NCBI RefSeq assembly: GCF_900176515.1
Contig: NZ_FWXV01000009.1
Coordinates: 248,001-312,000, forward strand
DNA: 64,000 nucleotides
Origin: Kibdelosporangium aridum
GTDB lineage: Bacteria > Actinomycetota > Actinomycetes > Mycobacteriales > Pseudonocardiaceae
Direction of reading: 5' to 3'
Shown: positions 52,361 to 61,203 of the stretch, piece after piece
Numbering within the stretch: the first letter of the stretch is position 1
Layout of the letters: the number at the start of each line of letters is the position of its first letter
The notes under the pieces: model-generated
Told to the model about the DNA's origin: nothing
Databases searched by the model: none
Seen by the model: the letters and a program-made list of their open reading frames with translations, nothing else
Program-made: the position numbers and the translations under genes

Positions 52361-52804
52361 ATGACCACTGTGCAGATGTCTCTGGGCGAGATGGGCCTGC
52401 GGATCGCGGCCGGGGTTGGTCTCGGCGCGCTGATCGGGTTCGAACGTCAGTACCGCGCCCGGATGGCCGGGATGCGGACGAATGCATTGGTTTCGGTCGG
52501 GGCGACGTTGTTCGTGTTGCTCTCGGCGCACGGGTTCGGCGGCATGACGGACGCCGACCCGACCCGGGTGGCCGCGCAAATCGTGTCAGGGATCGGGTTC
52601 CTTGGTGCTGGCGTGATCCTGCGTGACGGCGCCAGCATCCGAGGGCTCAACACAGCCGCCACTTTGTGGTGCTCGGCCGCGGTCGGTGCGCTGGCCGGAG
52701 CCGGACTCTACGTCGTCGCGGCCATGGGAGCGGTGACCGTGCTGGGCACGAACATCGTGTTGCGTTGGGCGGCAAGGAAAGTCGATCGGCAGAACGGGGA
52801 CTGA
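52361..52804 (+). CDS. MgtC/SapB-family membrane protein
   Basis: 147 residues from ATG 52361 (GTG 52358 is also possible; GGGGAGG upstream). Four to five membrane helices are seen. The MgtC core is complete: GALIGFERQYRARMAGMRTN, LVSVGATLFVLLS, VSGIGFLGAGVILRDG and GLNTAATLWCSAAVGALAG. In pathogens MgtC inhibits ATP synthase and helps survival at low magnesium; in non-pathogens the role is not settled. The C-terminal ACT-like extension of long MgtC proteins is absent. Confidence 0.9.
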   Translation: MTTVQMSLGEMGLRIAAGVGLGALIGFERQYRARMAGMRTNALVSVGATLFVLLSAHGFGGMTDADPTRVAAQIVSGIGFLGAGVILRDGASIRGLNTAATLWCSAAVGALAGAGLYVVAAMGAVTVLGTNIVLRWAARKVDRQNGD

Positions 52805-52812
52805 TCCCCGCG

Positions 52813-52862
52813 ACCACGTAAGTGCTCCGGGCCGGCAGGACGATCCGGAGCACTCACGTGGT
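52813..52862. terminator. Bidirectional terminator between convergent genes
   Basis: An 18-base inverted repeat (ACCACGTAAGTGCTCCGG / CCGGAGCACTCACGTGGT) has one mismatch and a 14-base loop. It lies between the mgtC-like stop at 52804 and the convergent small membrane gene ending at 52872, so it can serve both. Confidence 0.75.
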
Positions 52863-52871
52863 GCAGGGCAT

Positions 52872-53192
52872 TCACCTTGGTGGGTGGGGGCTCGCTCCCG
52901 CCGCCAGACTGAACGAGCCCCCGTCTAGGGAGGGATCAGCACGTGCTGGATCCCAGTGGGGTGCAGCGGGCCGCCCGGCGGGGATCCCAGTGCCGCCGGA
53001 CACGAACCCGCTGCTCATCGCACCCCCGGTGCGGTTATGTCGGGACAGTGTCACCGCCAGCGGTACGAAGACCGCGGCCGTGACCACGACCTGCACACTT
53101 GGCTCGGCAAAGGTGAGCGCAGTGGCGAGAACACTCGCGAGAACGCCCGCGACGACAAGCATCGCGAGGGTCACACGCTCATGTGTGCGCAT
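52872..53192 (-). CDS. Small two-helix membrane protein
   Basis: 106 residues from ATG 53192, which has a good site (GGAGGAG). Two hydrophobic helices are at about 8-28 (VTLAMLVVAGVLASVLATAL) and about 32-50 (VQVVVTAAVFVPLAVTL). They are followed by a Gly/Pro-rich tail that carries no recognisable domain. The function is unknown. The tail may be loosely coding, but the ribosome site, helices and terminator support a real gene. Confidence 0.6.
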   Translation of the reverse strand: MRTHERVTLAMLVVAGVLASVLATALTFAEPSVQVVVTAAVFVPLAVTLSRHNRTGGAMSSGFVSGGTGIPAGRPAAPHWDPARADPSLDGGSFSLAAGASPHPPR

Positions 53193-53297
53193 CTGGCTCC
53201 TCCTCGTCGAGGACCGTGGCGGCAGGGTGAATGAAAGTTAAGGCACAAAACCGGCCTGGGTCAAGAATGTGACTTGAGTTCATGCACGTGAACACAC

Positions 53298-53330
53298 GCT
53301 CCCAGGTTACTTTGAGCTCACGCCCAGGGT
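53298..53330 (+). promoter_or_regulatory. Two TCCCAGGTT-like boxes before the glycosyltransferase operon
   Basis: GCTCCCAGGTT (53298-53308) and ACGCCCAGGGT (53320-53330) are spaced exactly 22 bp, two turns of an 11-bp register, 32-64 bases before the ATG 53362. The first box matches 9 of 11 bases of the tandem boxes in front of the response regulator gene (56656-56677). An OmpR-type regulator binding direct repeats at 11-bp spacing would explain both. Confidence 0.5.
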
Positions 53331-53361
53331 GCTCGCGGTTACACCCGGCATACCTGATGGC

Positions 53362-54603
53362 ATGACCGGCACCCAAGCCTCCCCCAGGCCCCCAGGGGGT
53401 CCTGCGGCGACGAAGACCGTCACGGTCGACGTGGTCGTCCCCGTGTACAACGAGGAACGCGCGCTGCGTGGCTGCGTCGAGGTCCTGAAGACCTACTTGG
53501 CCGAGCGGTTTCCGTTCGAGTGGACGATCACCATCGTCGACAACGCCAGCACCGACGGCACGCTGCCGATCGCCACCGAGCTGGCGGAAGCCGACGACCA
53601 CGTTCGTGTGCTGCACCTCGACGAGAAGGGGCGAGGCCGGGCATTACGCACCGCGTGGCAATTCAGCGACGCCGACGTCGTCGCGTACATGGACGTCGAC
53701 CTGTCCACTGGGCTGGATGCCTTGCTGCCGTTGGTCGCACCGCTGGCCAACGGTCACTCCGACATCTCGATCGGCTCGCGCCTCGCGCCGGGAGCCAGAA
53801 CCGTCCGAGGGCCCAAACGTGAGCTGATTTCCCGCTGCTACAACGCACTCATCAGACTCAGCCACGGCGCGAAGTTCTCCGACGCGCAGTGTGGCTTCAA
53901 GGCCGCGCGCACGGACGTGATCCGTCCGCTGCTGGACCACGTCCGGGACGACAACTGGTTCTTCGACACCGAGTTGCTGCTTCTGGCCGAGCACAACGGA
54001 TTGCGTGTGCACGAAGTCCCGGTCGACTGGGTGGAGGACGTCGACACCCGCGTGAAGATCGGATCGACAGCGCTGGAGGATATCCGCGGGCTGATCCGGG
54101 TCGCCCGCGCCAAGGCAGGTGGGACCGCACGTGTGCGGGATCTGCCGCAGCGTCCGGAGCCCAGTCCGGCGCATCCGGACGCCGTCGTGTCCAGAAGGGA
54201 CACCGGTCTGGTCTGGCAGCTGTTGTCATTCGGCGCCATCGGCGCGGTGTCCACGGCGGTCACACTCGTGTTGTACGCGATGTTCAGGTCGGTGATGAAC
54301 CCGTTGGCCGCCAACCTGGTGGCGCTGATCGTGACGACGATGTTCAACACCGAGGCGAACCGCCGGTTCACGTTCCTCGGCGCGCGCGGGTCGTCGAGCC
54401 GGGTGCATTTCCAAGGCCTGATCATCTTCGGGCTGTACTACGCGTTCACGTCGGCCGCGTTGCTCGTGCTGCATTCCACTGTGGCCGAACCGAGCCGGAT
54501 TCTTGAGCTCACCGTGCTGCTCGGCGCGTCGCTGCTGGGCACGGTCGGCCGGTTCGTGCTGCTGCGCGGATGGGTTTTCAAACAGGGAAAGGGAAAAATA
54601 TGA
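53362..54603 (+). CDS. GT2 glycosyltransferase fused to GtrA-like membrane domain
   Basis: 413 residues from ATG 53362; an upstream in-frame start adds a non-family tail. A GT-A/GT2 domain (about 18-245) has VDVVVPVYNEERALRGCV, TIVDNASTDGT, AYMDVDLSTGLDALLPL (DXD-type) and GSRLAPGARTVRG. A GtrA domain with four membrane helices follows (about 285-405, LLSFGAIGAVSTAVTLVLYA; NTEANRRFTF). It should make a polyprenyl-phosphate-linked sugar and help flip it. The next gene, overlapping by four bases, encodes a membrane transferase that could use that donor. Confidence 0.9.
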   Translation: MTGTQASPRPPGGPAATKTVTVDVVVPVYNEERALRGCVEVLKTYLAERFPFEWTITIVDNASTDGTLPIATELAEADDHVRVLHLDEKGRGRALRTAWQFSDADVVAYMDVDLSTGLDALLPLVAPLANGHSDISIGSRLAPGARTVRGPKRELISRCYNALIRLSHGAKFSDAQCGFKAARTDVIRPLLDHVRDDNWFFDTELLLLAEHNGLRVHEVPVDWVEDVDTRVKIGSTALEDIRGLIRVARAKAGGTARVRDLPQRPEPSPAHPDAVVSRRDTGLVWQLLSFGAIGAVSTAVTLVLYAMFRSVMNPLAANLVALIVTTMFNTEANRRFTFLGARGSSSRVHFQGLIIFGLYYAFTSAALLVLHSTVAEPSRILELTVLLGASLLGTVGRFVLLRGWVFKQGKGKI

Positions 54604-56645
54604 CCGCCGCTGCTGTCAGGCACGCGGACGACACGGACGTGACGATCACCGAGCGACGAACGTCGACATGGCATCGTTATGCCCTCGCGGGGATCCTCTT
54701 CGTGGGTGCCGTTCTGTACGCGTCCGTGCTGTGGAGCGGAAGCTGGGGCAACACCTACTACACGGCCGCGATCAAGTCGATGTCGTTGAACTTCACCAAC
54801 TTCGTCTTCGGGTCGGTCGACCCGGCCGGAGTGGTCACAGTGGACAAACCGCCGCTGGCTTTGTGGCCGCAGGTGATCTCGGTGTGGATCTTCGGCTATC
54901 ACGGCTGGTCGGTGCTGCTGCCCCAAGTGATCGCGGGCGTCGCGGCGATCTTCCTGCTGCACCGGACAGTCCGGCTGTGGGCGGGGGAGAACGCCGCCCT
55001 GGTCGCCGCGTTGATCTTCGCCTTGACGCCGATCACCGTGGTCACCAACCGGACCAACAACACCGACACCATGCTCGTGCTGATGCTCGTCGCCGCGGCA
55101 TACGCGTTCACCCGTGCGATGAAAGCAGTCGAGCCGCGCACGAGGACGAAGTGGTTGTGGTTCGCGGCTTTCCTGATCGGCTGTGGGTTCCTGGCCAAGA
55201 TGCTCGCCGCGTGGATCGTCGTTCCGGCGTTCATCGCCGCCTATCTCGCGGGAAGCAAAGCCGGTTGGCGTCGCAAGGTCTTCGACATTGTCGGTGCGGC
55301 AGTGGTTCTGTTGGTCAGTTCACTGTGGTGGGTGGCCCTTGTGGACCTGTGGCCGGGGCAGAAGCCGTACATCGGTGGCAGTACTGACGGCACAGCACTG
55401 GACCTGGTGCTCGGCTACAACGGACTCGGCCGAGTGTTCGGTGGTGAAGGGCCAGGCGGCGGTGGCGGTGGAAGAGTCGTTGTCGGCGGCGGCGGTGGGC
55501 CTGGTGCTGCCAATGCCGCGTTCGGCGGTGAGGCCGGTCCTGGCCGGATGTTCGGCGAGGCGGTCGGTGGTCAGATCAGCTGGCTGCTGCCGCTGGCCCT
55601 CATCGCGCTCGTCGCGGCCGCGGTGTTTGGGTTCCGCCGGTTCCGCAGGTTCGCTCCCGCGGACACCGCTCAGCGTGCCGGTTGGACGCTGTGGGGCGGT
55701 TGGCTGATCGTCAACGCCCTGGTGTTCTCCTTGCAGGAAGGCATCTTCCACCCGTACTACACGACTGTGATGGCGCCCGCGATCGGTGCACTGGTCGGCG
55801 TGGGATCGGTGTGGACGGTCAAGATGTACCGGGAGCCCAAGGGGCTCAGCTGGCTGGTGCTCCCCGCCAGCGTCGCGGTCACGGCCGCGTGGGCCTGGGT
55901 ACTGATCTCACGGGACACGGCATGGAACGGCTGGCTCAGGTGGGCAGTTCTCGGTGTCGCGGTGGTCGCGATCCTGGTTCTGGTGCTGCGTAAGGCCAAA
56001 CGAGTGGCCATTGTGCTCGGTGCGGTTGCTGTCTTGCTCGCTCCGAGTGTGTGGTCGGGCGCCGGAGCGTTCGCGTCCACCGGCAACCCTGGGATTCCCA
56101 TGGCTGGACCGGCAGCGAACAACGCCGGTGGCTTCATGCTGCGGCTGCCGCCTGGCGTGACGACCCCGCCGCCCGGCATGGTGCCGCCGCAAGGCGGTGG
56201 CGGCCCAGGTGGTCCTGGTGGACGGGCGACCGGCACGCTCACCGCGGACCAGCAGAAGATCGTGGACTACGCCAAGGCGAACTCGGGCGGCACCGAGTAC
56301 CTCATGGCCATCGAGGGCGGGGCACAGGCCGCCGCGCCGTACATCATGGCCACCGACGAGAACATCGTCAGTATGGGCGGCTTCAGCGGCCGCGACCCGG
56401 CACCGACCGCGGAGCAGCTCGCCGCGTGGGTCAAGGAGGGCAAGCTAAAGTTCGTCCTCGTCGGTGCCCGAGGCGGTGGTGGCCGCCCGGCTGCCGGCGG
56501 CGGAACCGGTGGCAGTGCGGGTGGTAATGCTGGTGGTGGCGGGATGTTCGGCCAGCCGTCGGCGACGTCCACATGGGTCCAGGACAACTGCAAGCCAGTG
56601 CTCACCGTGGGCAGCCAGCAGCTTTATGAGTGCACCGGCGGATGA
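54600..56645 (+). CDS. ArnT/PMT-like membrane glycosyltransferase (GT39/GT83-type)
   Basis: 681 residues, ATG 54600 overlapping the preceding stop (ATGA). About 11-12 membrane helices are present. The first outer loop has NTYYTAAIKSMSLNF and DPAGVVTVDKPPLALWPQ, the conserved loop of polyprenyl-phosphate-sugar-dependent transferases, and TPITVVTNRTNNTD follows. A Gly-rich stretch interrupts the middle (around 55450-55530) and another the C-terminal outer domain (around 56190-56220 and 56465-56545). A terminal Cys pair is seen (DNCKPV, LYECTGG). It probably transfers a sugar from polyprenyl phosphate to a wall or protein acceptor outside the membrane. Confidence 0.85.
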   Translation: MTAAAVRHADDTDVTITERRTSTWHRYALAGILFVGAVLYASVLWSGSWGNTYYTAAIKSMSLNFTNFVFGSVDPAGVVTVDKPPLALWPQVISVWIFGYHGWSVLLPQVIAGVAAIFLLHRTVRLWAGENAALVAALIFALTPITVVTNRTNNTDTMLVLMLVAAAYAFTRAMKAVEPRTRTKWLWFAAFLIGCGFLAKMLAAWIVVPAFIAAYLAGSKAGWRRKVFDIVGAAVVLLVSSLWWVALVDLWPGQKPYIGGSTDGTALDLVLGYNGLGRVFGGEGPGGGGGGRVVVGGGGGPGAANAAFGGEAGPGRMFGEAVGGQISWLLPLALIALVAAAVFGFRRFRRFAPADTAQRAGWTLWGGWLIVNALVFSLQEGIFHPYYTTVMAPAIGALVGVGSVWTVKMYREPKGLSWLVLPASVAVTAAWAWVLISRDTAWNGWLRWAVLGVAVVAILVLVLRKAKRVAIVLGAVAVLLAPSVWSGAGAFASTGNPGIPMAGPAANNAGGFMLRLPPGVTTPPPGMVPPQGGGGPGGPGGRATGTLTADQQKIVDYAKANSGGTEYLMAIEGGAQAAAPYIMATDENIVSMGGFSGRDPAPTAEQLAAWVKEGKLKFVLVGARGGGGRPAAGGGTGGSAGGNAGGGGMFGQPSATSTWVQDNCKPVLTVGSQQLYECTGG

Positions 56646-56655
56646 CTCACAGAAT

Positions 56656-56677
56656 GTTCCCAGGTTGTTCCCAGGTT
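56656..56677 (+). promoter_or_regulatory. Perfect tandem 11-bp repeat before the response regulator gene
   Basis: GTTCCCAGGTT occurs twice in immediate succession, ending 19 bases before GTG 56697. Direct repeats of 11 bp are the standard operator form of OmpR/PhoB-type regulators such as the one encoded next. Autoregulation is the simplest reading. Confidence 0.65.
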
Positions 56678-56696
56678 CGTCGTTGACGCTGGTCAG

Positions 56697-57407
56697 GTGG
56701 ACTCCCAGCAGGCGACCGTGCTCGTGGTCGACGACGAACCGAACATCCTGGAGCTGCTGTCGGCCGCGCTTCGGCTCAGCGGGTTCGTCGTACACGCGGC
56801 GGACTGCGGGGCCGAAGCGCTGGCCGCGGCCCGGCGGGTGCGGCCGGACATCGTGGTGCTCGACGTGATGCTGCCCGACACCGACGGCTTCACCCTCGCC
56901 CGCAACCTGCGCACGGTGCAGGACCGTCTGCCCGTCCTCTTCCTGACCGCACGTGACGCGCTGGCGGACCGGATCGCGGGCCTGACCGCGGGCGGCGACG
57001 ACTACGTGACCAAACCCTTCAGCCTGGAGGAAGTGGTCCTGCGCCTGCGCGCGATCCTGCGTCGTACCAACGGAGGCACCGAGATGCCACGCGACGACGG
57101 CACATTCCGCTACGCCGACCTGATCCTGGACGAGGACGCCCACGAGGTCTACCGCGCGGGCAAGCTCGTACAGCTCTCGCCGACGGAGTTCAACCTGCTG
57201 CGGTACCTGATGGTCAACGCGGAGCGGGTGGTCAGCAAACCCCAGATCCTCGACCGGGTCTGGAACTACGACTTCGGCGGCGACGGAAGGATCGTCGAGT
57301 CCTACATCAGCTACCTGCGCCGCAAGATCGACTCAGTGCAGCCTGCCCTGATCCACACCATCCGCGGCGTCGGCTACTCGTTGAGACTGCCACGGGACGA
57401 GCGCTGA
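56697..57407 (+). CDS. OmpR-family response regulator
   Basis: 236 residues from GTG 56697. The receiver domain has the acidic pair in VVDDEPN, phospho-acceptor Asp56 (IVVLDVMLP), Thr in FLTARD and Lys in YVTKPFSLEE. The C-terminal winged helix has FRYADLILDEDAHEVYRAGK, LSPTEFNLLRYLMVN, RIVESYISYLRRKID and IRGVGYSLR. It overlaps the kinase gene by one base. The likely targets are its own promoter and the glycosyltransferase operon upstream. Confidence 0.94.
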   Translation: MDSQQATVLVVDDEPNILELLSAALRLSGFVVHAADCGAEALAAARRVRPDIVVLDVMLPDTDGFTLARNLRTVQDRLPVLFLTARDALADRIAGLTAGGDDYVTKPFSLEEVVLRLRAILRRTNGGTEMPRDDGTFRYADLILDEDAHEVYRAGKLVQLSPTEFNLLRYLMVNAERVVSKPQILDRVWNYDFGGDGRIVESYISYLRRKIDSVQPALIHTIRGVGYSLRLPRDER

Positions 57408-58858
57408 TGGCCTGGGGACGGCCCTGGACGCTGCGGATGCGACTGGTCGTGGCGATGCTCTTGCTCACGACGGTCGCACTCGGCGTGATCGGTGTGTCCA
57501 GTGTGGTGCTGATCAGGGAATCGATGATCGCCAGAATGGACGATCAGCTCAAGGAGCTGGCCAAGCGGCGCCCGCCACGACTCCTGCCACCCCCGTCTGG
57601 CGATGAAGCGCCGCCCCGGCGCAACTCCGAAGGCCTGCCGACCGAGTTCACGGTTTTGATCTTCAGCCCCAACGGGATGCTGGAGGCCGGCAATCCCAAC
57701 GTCGGCCCGGCGCTGCCGGTCAGCAGTCCCGCAGCGCTCGCGCCGATCCTCGACCGCCCGTTCATCGCCGAGGACAAGCAAGGCGGCTCGCCGTGGCGGG
57801 TGCTGATCACGCATCGGCAGACCCCCGATGGCCTGGCCACCATCATGGTGGCGCAGTCGCTGGAGACCACGGAGGCGACGGTGACCAGGCTGATCTGGAT
57901 CGAGGTCGGTGTCGGGGTCGCGCTGCTGATCGCCATCGGCGGCGTGGGGTTTTTGCTGGTACGCCTGGGCTTGCGGCCACTGACCAAGATCGAGGGAACC
58001 GCGGGGCACATCGCGGGCGGTGACCTCGACCGCAGGCTGGAGTCCGACTCGCGGACCGAAGTCGGCAGGCTCGGCGGCGCACTGAACACCATGGTCGGCA
58101 GGCTCTCTTCGGCGCTGCGCCAACGTGAACAGTCCGAGACGCGGCTGCGGCGGTTCGTCGCGGACGCCTCCCACGAGCTGCGCACCCCGCTGACGTCGAT
58201 CCGTGGCTTCGCGGAACTGCATCGGCGCGGCGGAGCGCCCGAACGGGCCGATGTGGACAGGTTGATGAGCCGCATCGAGGGCGAGGCCATCCGGATGGGC
58301 CTGCTGGTCGAGGACCTGCTGATGCTGGCCCGGCTGGACCAGGAACGCGCGCTGGACCTGACCGAGCTGGACATCCGGACTCTGGTGGAGGACGCCGTGC
58401 ACGATGCCAGGGCCCGTGACCCGGAGCGCGAGTTGATCGTGGAGTGCGCGCGCAAGCCCATCCGCGTGACAGCGGACGAGCACCGGATGCGTCAGGTCAT
58501 CACGAACTTGATCAGCAACGCGATGACCCACACACCCCAGGACGCCGCGATCCGGGTTCGCGTCGGCCTGCCGGCCAACCGCAAGCAACCACCCGTCGCC
58601 ATAGCCGGCGCTCTGGAGCACTACGGCCGGGTGGTGCTCGAGGTCGTCGACGAAGGGCCTGGAATTCCCCTCGAGGCCGCGCCGAACATCTTCGACCGGT
58701 TCTATCGCGTGGACGCGGCCCGGTCGCGCACACGCGGCGGAACCGGGCTCGGCCTGGCGATCACAGCGGCCATCCTGGAGTCCCACGGCGGCCGGGTCGA
58801 ACTGCGAACCGCGCCGGGGGAGGGCGCCCGGTTCACGGTGCTGATGCCGTTGCCGTGA
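57407..58858 (+). CDS. Sensor histidine kinase
   Basis: 483 residues. Membrane helices lie at about 12-36 (LVVAMLLLTTVALGVIGVSS) and about 163-187 (IWIEVGVGVALLIAIGGVGF), with a Pro-rich outer sensor domain between them. A HAMP domain follows, then the H-box FVADASHELRTPLTSI with His256, the N-box ITNLISNAMTHT, the G1 box VVDEGPGIP and the G2 box TRGGTGLGLAI. The signal is not known. Its stop overlaps the convergent Tat-protein gene by 26 bases. Confidence 0.93.
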   Translation: MAWGRPWTLRMRLVVAMLLLTTVALGVIGVSSVVLIRESMIARMDDQLKELAKRRPPRLLPPPSGDEAPPRRNSEGLPTEFTVLIFSPNGMLEAGNPNVGPALPVSSPAALAPILDRPFIAEDKQGGSPWRVLITHRQTPDGLATIMVAQSLETTEATVTRLIWIEVGVGVALLIAIGGVGFLLVRLGLRPLTKIEGTAGHIAGGDLDRRLESDSRTEVGRLGGALNTMVGRLSSALRQREQSETRLRRFVADASHELRTPLTSIRGFAELHRRGGAPERADVDRLMSRIEGEAIRMGLLVEDLLMLARLDQERALDLTELDIRTLVEDAVHDARARDPERELIVECARKPIRVTADEHRMRQVITNLISNAMTHTPQDAAIRVRVGLPANRKQPPVAIAGALEHYGRVVLEVVDEGPGIPLEAAPNIFDRFYRVDAARSRTRGGTGLGLAITAAILESHGGRVELRTAPGEGARFTVLMPLP

Positions 58859-59666
58859 ACCGAGCGGCCGCGATGGGCCGCTGTGCGACGGTGTAAGTCC
58901 CGGTTGAGGACGTGTTGACGCTCCACCGGTACCGCGTGAACGCCCCAGTGGAATCGGAGACGTAGAACATCATGTGCCCGAACCCGACGCCCTCACGGTC
59001 GTTCACGCCGTCGATGAGCCGGATGTCCGGGTACGCGTGATAGTTCCCGACGCCAAGAACCCCATGCGGATCCGACGTGCAGTCGATGACCTCGACCGCG
59101 TACTGGGTCTCCCCGGGGAAGTTCAGCGAAGAGCTGGGCGCGACATAGGTTCCCTTGATCCGCCGGACCATGACGATGTGCCCGGTCTGCGTGGGTTGCC
59201 CGTTGTTGTTGTCGATCGCGATGAAGTCCCCGGCGCGCAAGTCGGCCAGCCGGGGGATGGAGAGCCACCCGGAGACGCCGCGAGCGAAGCCCTGGCGGTA
59301 CTGCCGGGCATTGGGGCTGCGTGACCCGAACTCGGCCTCGAAGTGCTCGGGAGTGGCCGACGGATAGGTCCGGCGCAACAGACCGGTCAGGAACGACGCG
59401 CACTGCGACTGGTTGAACCACGTCGAGGGCTGCCCGGGTGTGCCCCACGTGAGCACGTTCGGCGTCCCGTCGTCCTTGTAGTTGTTGTTCTCCCGCGGGC
59501 AGGACGGCAGGTTCAGGTACTGCGCGAACGTCTCCGCCTCGATCACGTGCGGGACCGTGGGCAGGTAAGGGTCCGCGGGCAAGGCGGCCGCGGAAGCCGG
59601 GACACTGCTCGACGCGGCGAACACCGCACCCGCGCCGAGCAGGACCCGTCTGGATAAGGACGTCAT
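58833..59666 (-). CDS. Tat-exported protein with CHAP-like Cys/His features
   Basis: 277 residues. The twin-arginine start SLSRRVLLGAGAVFAASS is followed by a cleavage region PASAAA. The middle has NQSQCASFLTGLL (Cys89), LRAGDFIAIDNNNGQPTQTG and HIVMVRRI (His163). Cys followed ~75 residues later by His after a G-D-F-I-A segment resembles the papain-like NlpC/CHAP peptidoglycan-hydrolase fold, but the match is partial. It could also be an inactive relative. No wall-binding domain is attached. Confidence 0.65.
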   Translation of the reverse strand: MTSLSRRVLLGAGAVFAASSSVPASAAALPADPYLPTVPHVIEAETFAQYLNLPSCPRENNNYKDDGTPNVLTWGTPGQPSTWFNQSQCASFLTGLLRRTYPSATPEHFEAEFGSRSPNARQYRQGFARGVSGWLSIPRLADLRAGDFIAIDNNNGQPTQTGHIVMVRRIKGTYVAPSSSLNFPGETQYAVEVIDCTSDPHGVLGVGNYHAYPDIRLIDGVNDREGVGFGHMMFYVSDSTGAFTRYRWSVNTSSTGTYTVAQRPIAAARFTATASAP

Positions 59667-59697
59667 ATTCCCAAGTTAGAGGCTCCGGCGGAGCCTG

Positions 59698-61203
59698 TTA
59701 ATGCTTGGCGAGCACTCCGTCCCGGCGTCGGGTGATGCCGAGCGGGTTGGCGTCCTGCAGCTCCGGCGGGAGCAGCTCGTCCGGCCACGTCTGGTACGTC
59801 ACCGGCGAGAGCCAGCGGTAGATGCCGGGCACGCCGATCGAGGTGTGGATCGCGTTGGTCGTCGCGGGCCACGGACCGCCGTGCTGCATCGCCCACGCCA
59901 GCGCGATACCCGTCGGCCAGCCGTTGTAGATCAGCCGTCCCGCGATCTTGTGCAGTTCGGCAGCCACGGCCGCGGCTTCCTTGTTCTCCGACGGCGACGC
60001 GTGGACCGTGCCGGTCAACGTGCCGGGCAGCTTGGCCAGCACTGGCAGCACGTCCGCGACGTCCGAGTACGTCACGATGATTCCCGAAGGCCCGAAGTTC
60101 TCCTCGGTCAGCTTCTCCAGGTTCGCCACGAACGTCTCCAGTGGCACGGAGAACAGCGCGGGCTTGCCCGCCCATGCCTCGTCCGGCGCGTTGCCGGTCG
60201 CCACCAGCGCGACCAAGTCGCTGTTGGACAACGCTTCCACGTGCGAGCGGTACGAGTCGCACATCCGCTCGTTGAGCATCGCGCCGCCGTTCGAACCGGC
60301 GACGGCCTTACCCAGTTCGTCCACAATGGACGAAGGGGCGAACACCAGTCCCGGGTTGGTGCAGAACTGGCCGACGCCCATGGTCACCGACTGCGCGAAG
60401 CCCGCCGCGATCTCCTCGGGCCGCTCGGCAGCCGCGCCGGGCAGGATCACCGTCGGGTTCACGCTGCCCAGCTCGCCGTAGAACGGGATCGGGTCCGGCC
60501 GGGAGTTCGCCAGGTCGTACAGCGCCCGCCCGCCGCCGATCGAGCCGGTGAAGCCCGCGGCCTTGACCAGCGGGTGCTGCACCAGGCGGACACCGGACTG
60601 AGTGCCGTAGATGACCGAGAACAGACCCTCCGGTGCGCCACCTTCAGCCAGCGCTGCCGTGACAACGCGAGCGGTCTCCCGCGTGGTGTTCGGGTGCGCG
60701 GAGTGGCCCTTCACGACCACCGCGCAACCAGCCGCGAGGGCCGAGGCGGTGTCGGAACCCACTGTGGACAGGGCGAACGGGAAGTTGCTCGCCGAGTACA
60801 CCGCGATCACGCCGATCGGGCGCAACACGCGCCGCACGTCCGGCCGCGGCGGGATGATGTCCATGTTCGGCGAGTCGATCATCGCTTCGACGTAGCTGCC
60901 TTCGCGCAGAACGTCCGCGAACATCCGCAGCTGGTTGGTCGTGCGCTTCAGCTCGGTGGTCAACCGGGGCACGCCCAGCGCGGTCTCCGAGTCGCAGACG
61001 CTGATCAAGTTCTCGGAGTTCTCGTCCAGCCGGTCGGCCACCAGGTCGAGCACCCTCGCCCGATCCTGCGCACTCCAGCCCGACCACACCTCGAATGCCG
61101 AGTGCGCGGCCTCGCAGAGCCGGTCCACCTCGGTGTCCGAAGTGGCCTCGAGCGGGTCGCCGAACGGCTCACCCGTCCTCGGGTTGTAGCCCTGCACACT
61201 CAC
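59698..61203 (-). CDS. 2,5-dioxovalerate (alpha-ketoglutarate semialdehyde) dehydrogenase-type ALDH
   Basis: 501 residues from GTG 61203 (GGAGGCAGGACG upstream), overlapping the previous stop by four bases. Aldehyde dehydrogenase core: SASNFPFALSTVGSDTASAL, VVKGHSAHPNT, GFTGSIGGGRALYDLA, general base Glu244 in YGELGSVNP and catalytic Cys281 in VGQFCTNPG. The SASNFPFA block and HPNTTRE region are typical of the NADP-dependent KGSADH group that ends the oxidative pentose and hexuronate pathways. Coupling with uronate dehydrogenase supports that role. Confidence 0.88.
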   Translation of the reverse strand: MSVQGYNPRTGEPFGDPLEATSDTEVDRLCEAAHSAFEVWSGWSAQDRARVLDLVADRLDENSENLISVCDSETALGVPRLTTELKRTTNQLRMFADVLREGSYVEAMIDSPNMDIIPPRPDVRRVLRPIGVIAVYSASNFPFALSTVGSDTASALAAGCAVVVKGHSAHPNTTRETARVVTAALAEGGAPEGLFSVIYGTQSGVRLVQHPLVKAAGFTGSIGGGRALYDLANSRPDPIPFYGELGSVNPTVILPGAAAERPEEIAAGFAQSVTMGVGQFCTNPGLVFAPSSIVDELGKAVAGSNGGAMLNERMCDSYRSHVEALSNSDLVALVATGNAPDEAWAGKPALFSVPLETFVANLEKLTEENFGPSGIIVTYSDVADVLPVLAKLPGTLTGTVHASPSENKEAAAVAAELHKIAGRLIYNGWPTGIALAWAMQHGGPWPATTNAIHTSIGVPGIYRWLSPVTYQTWPDELLPPELQDANPLGITRRRDGVLAKH

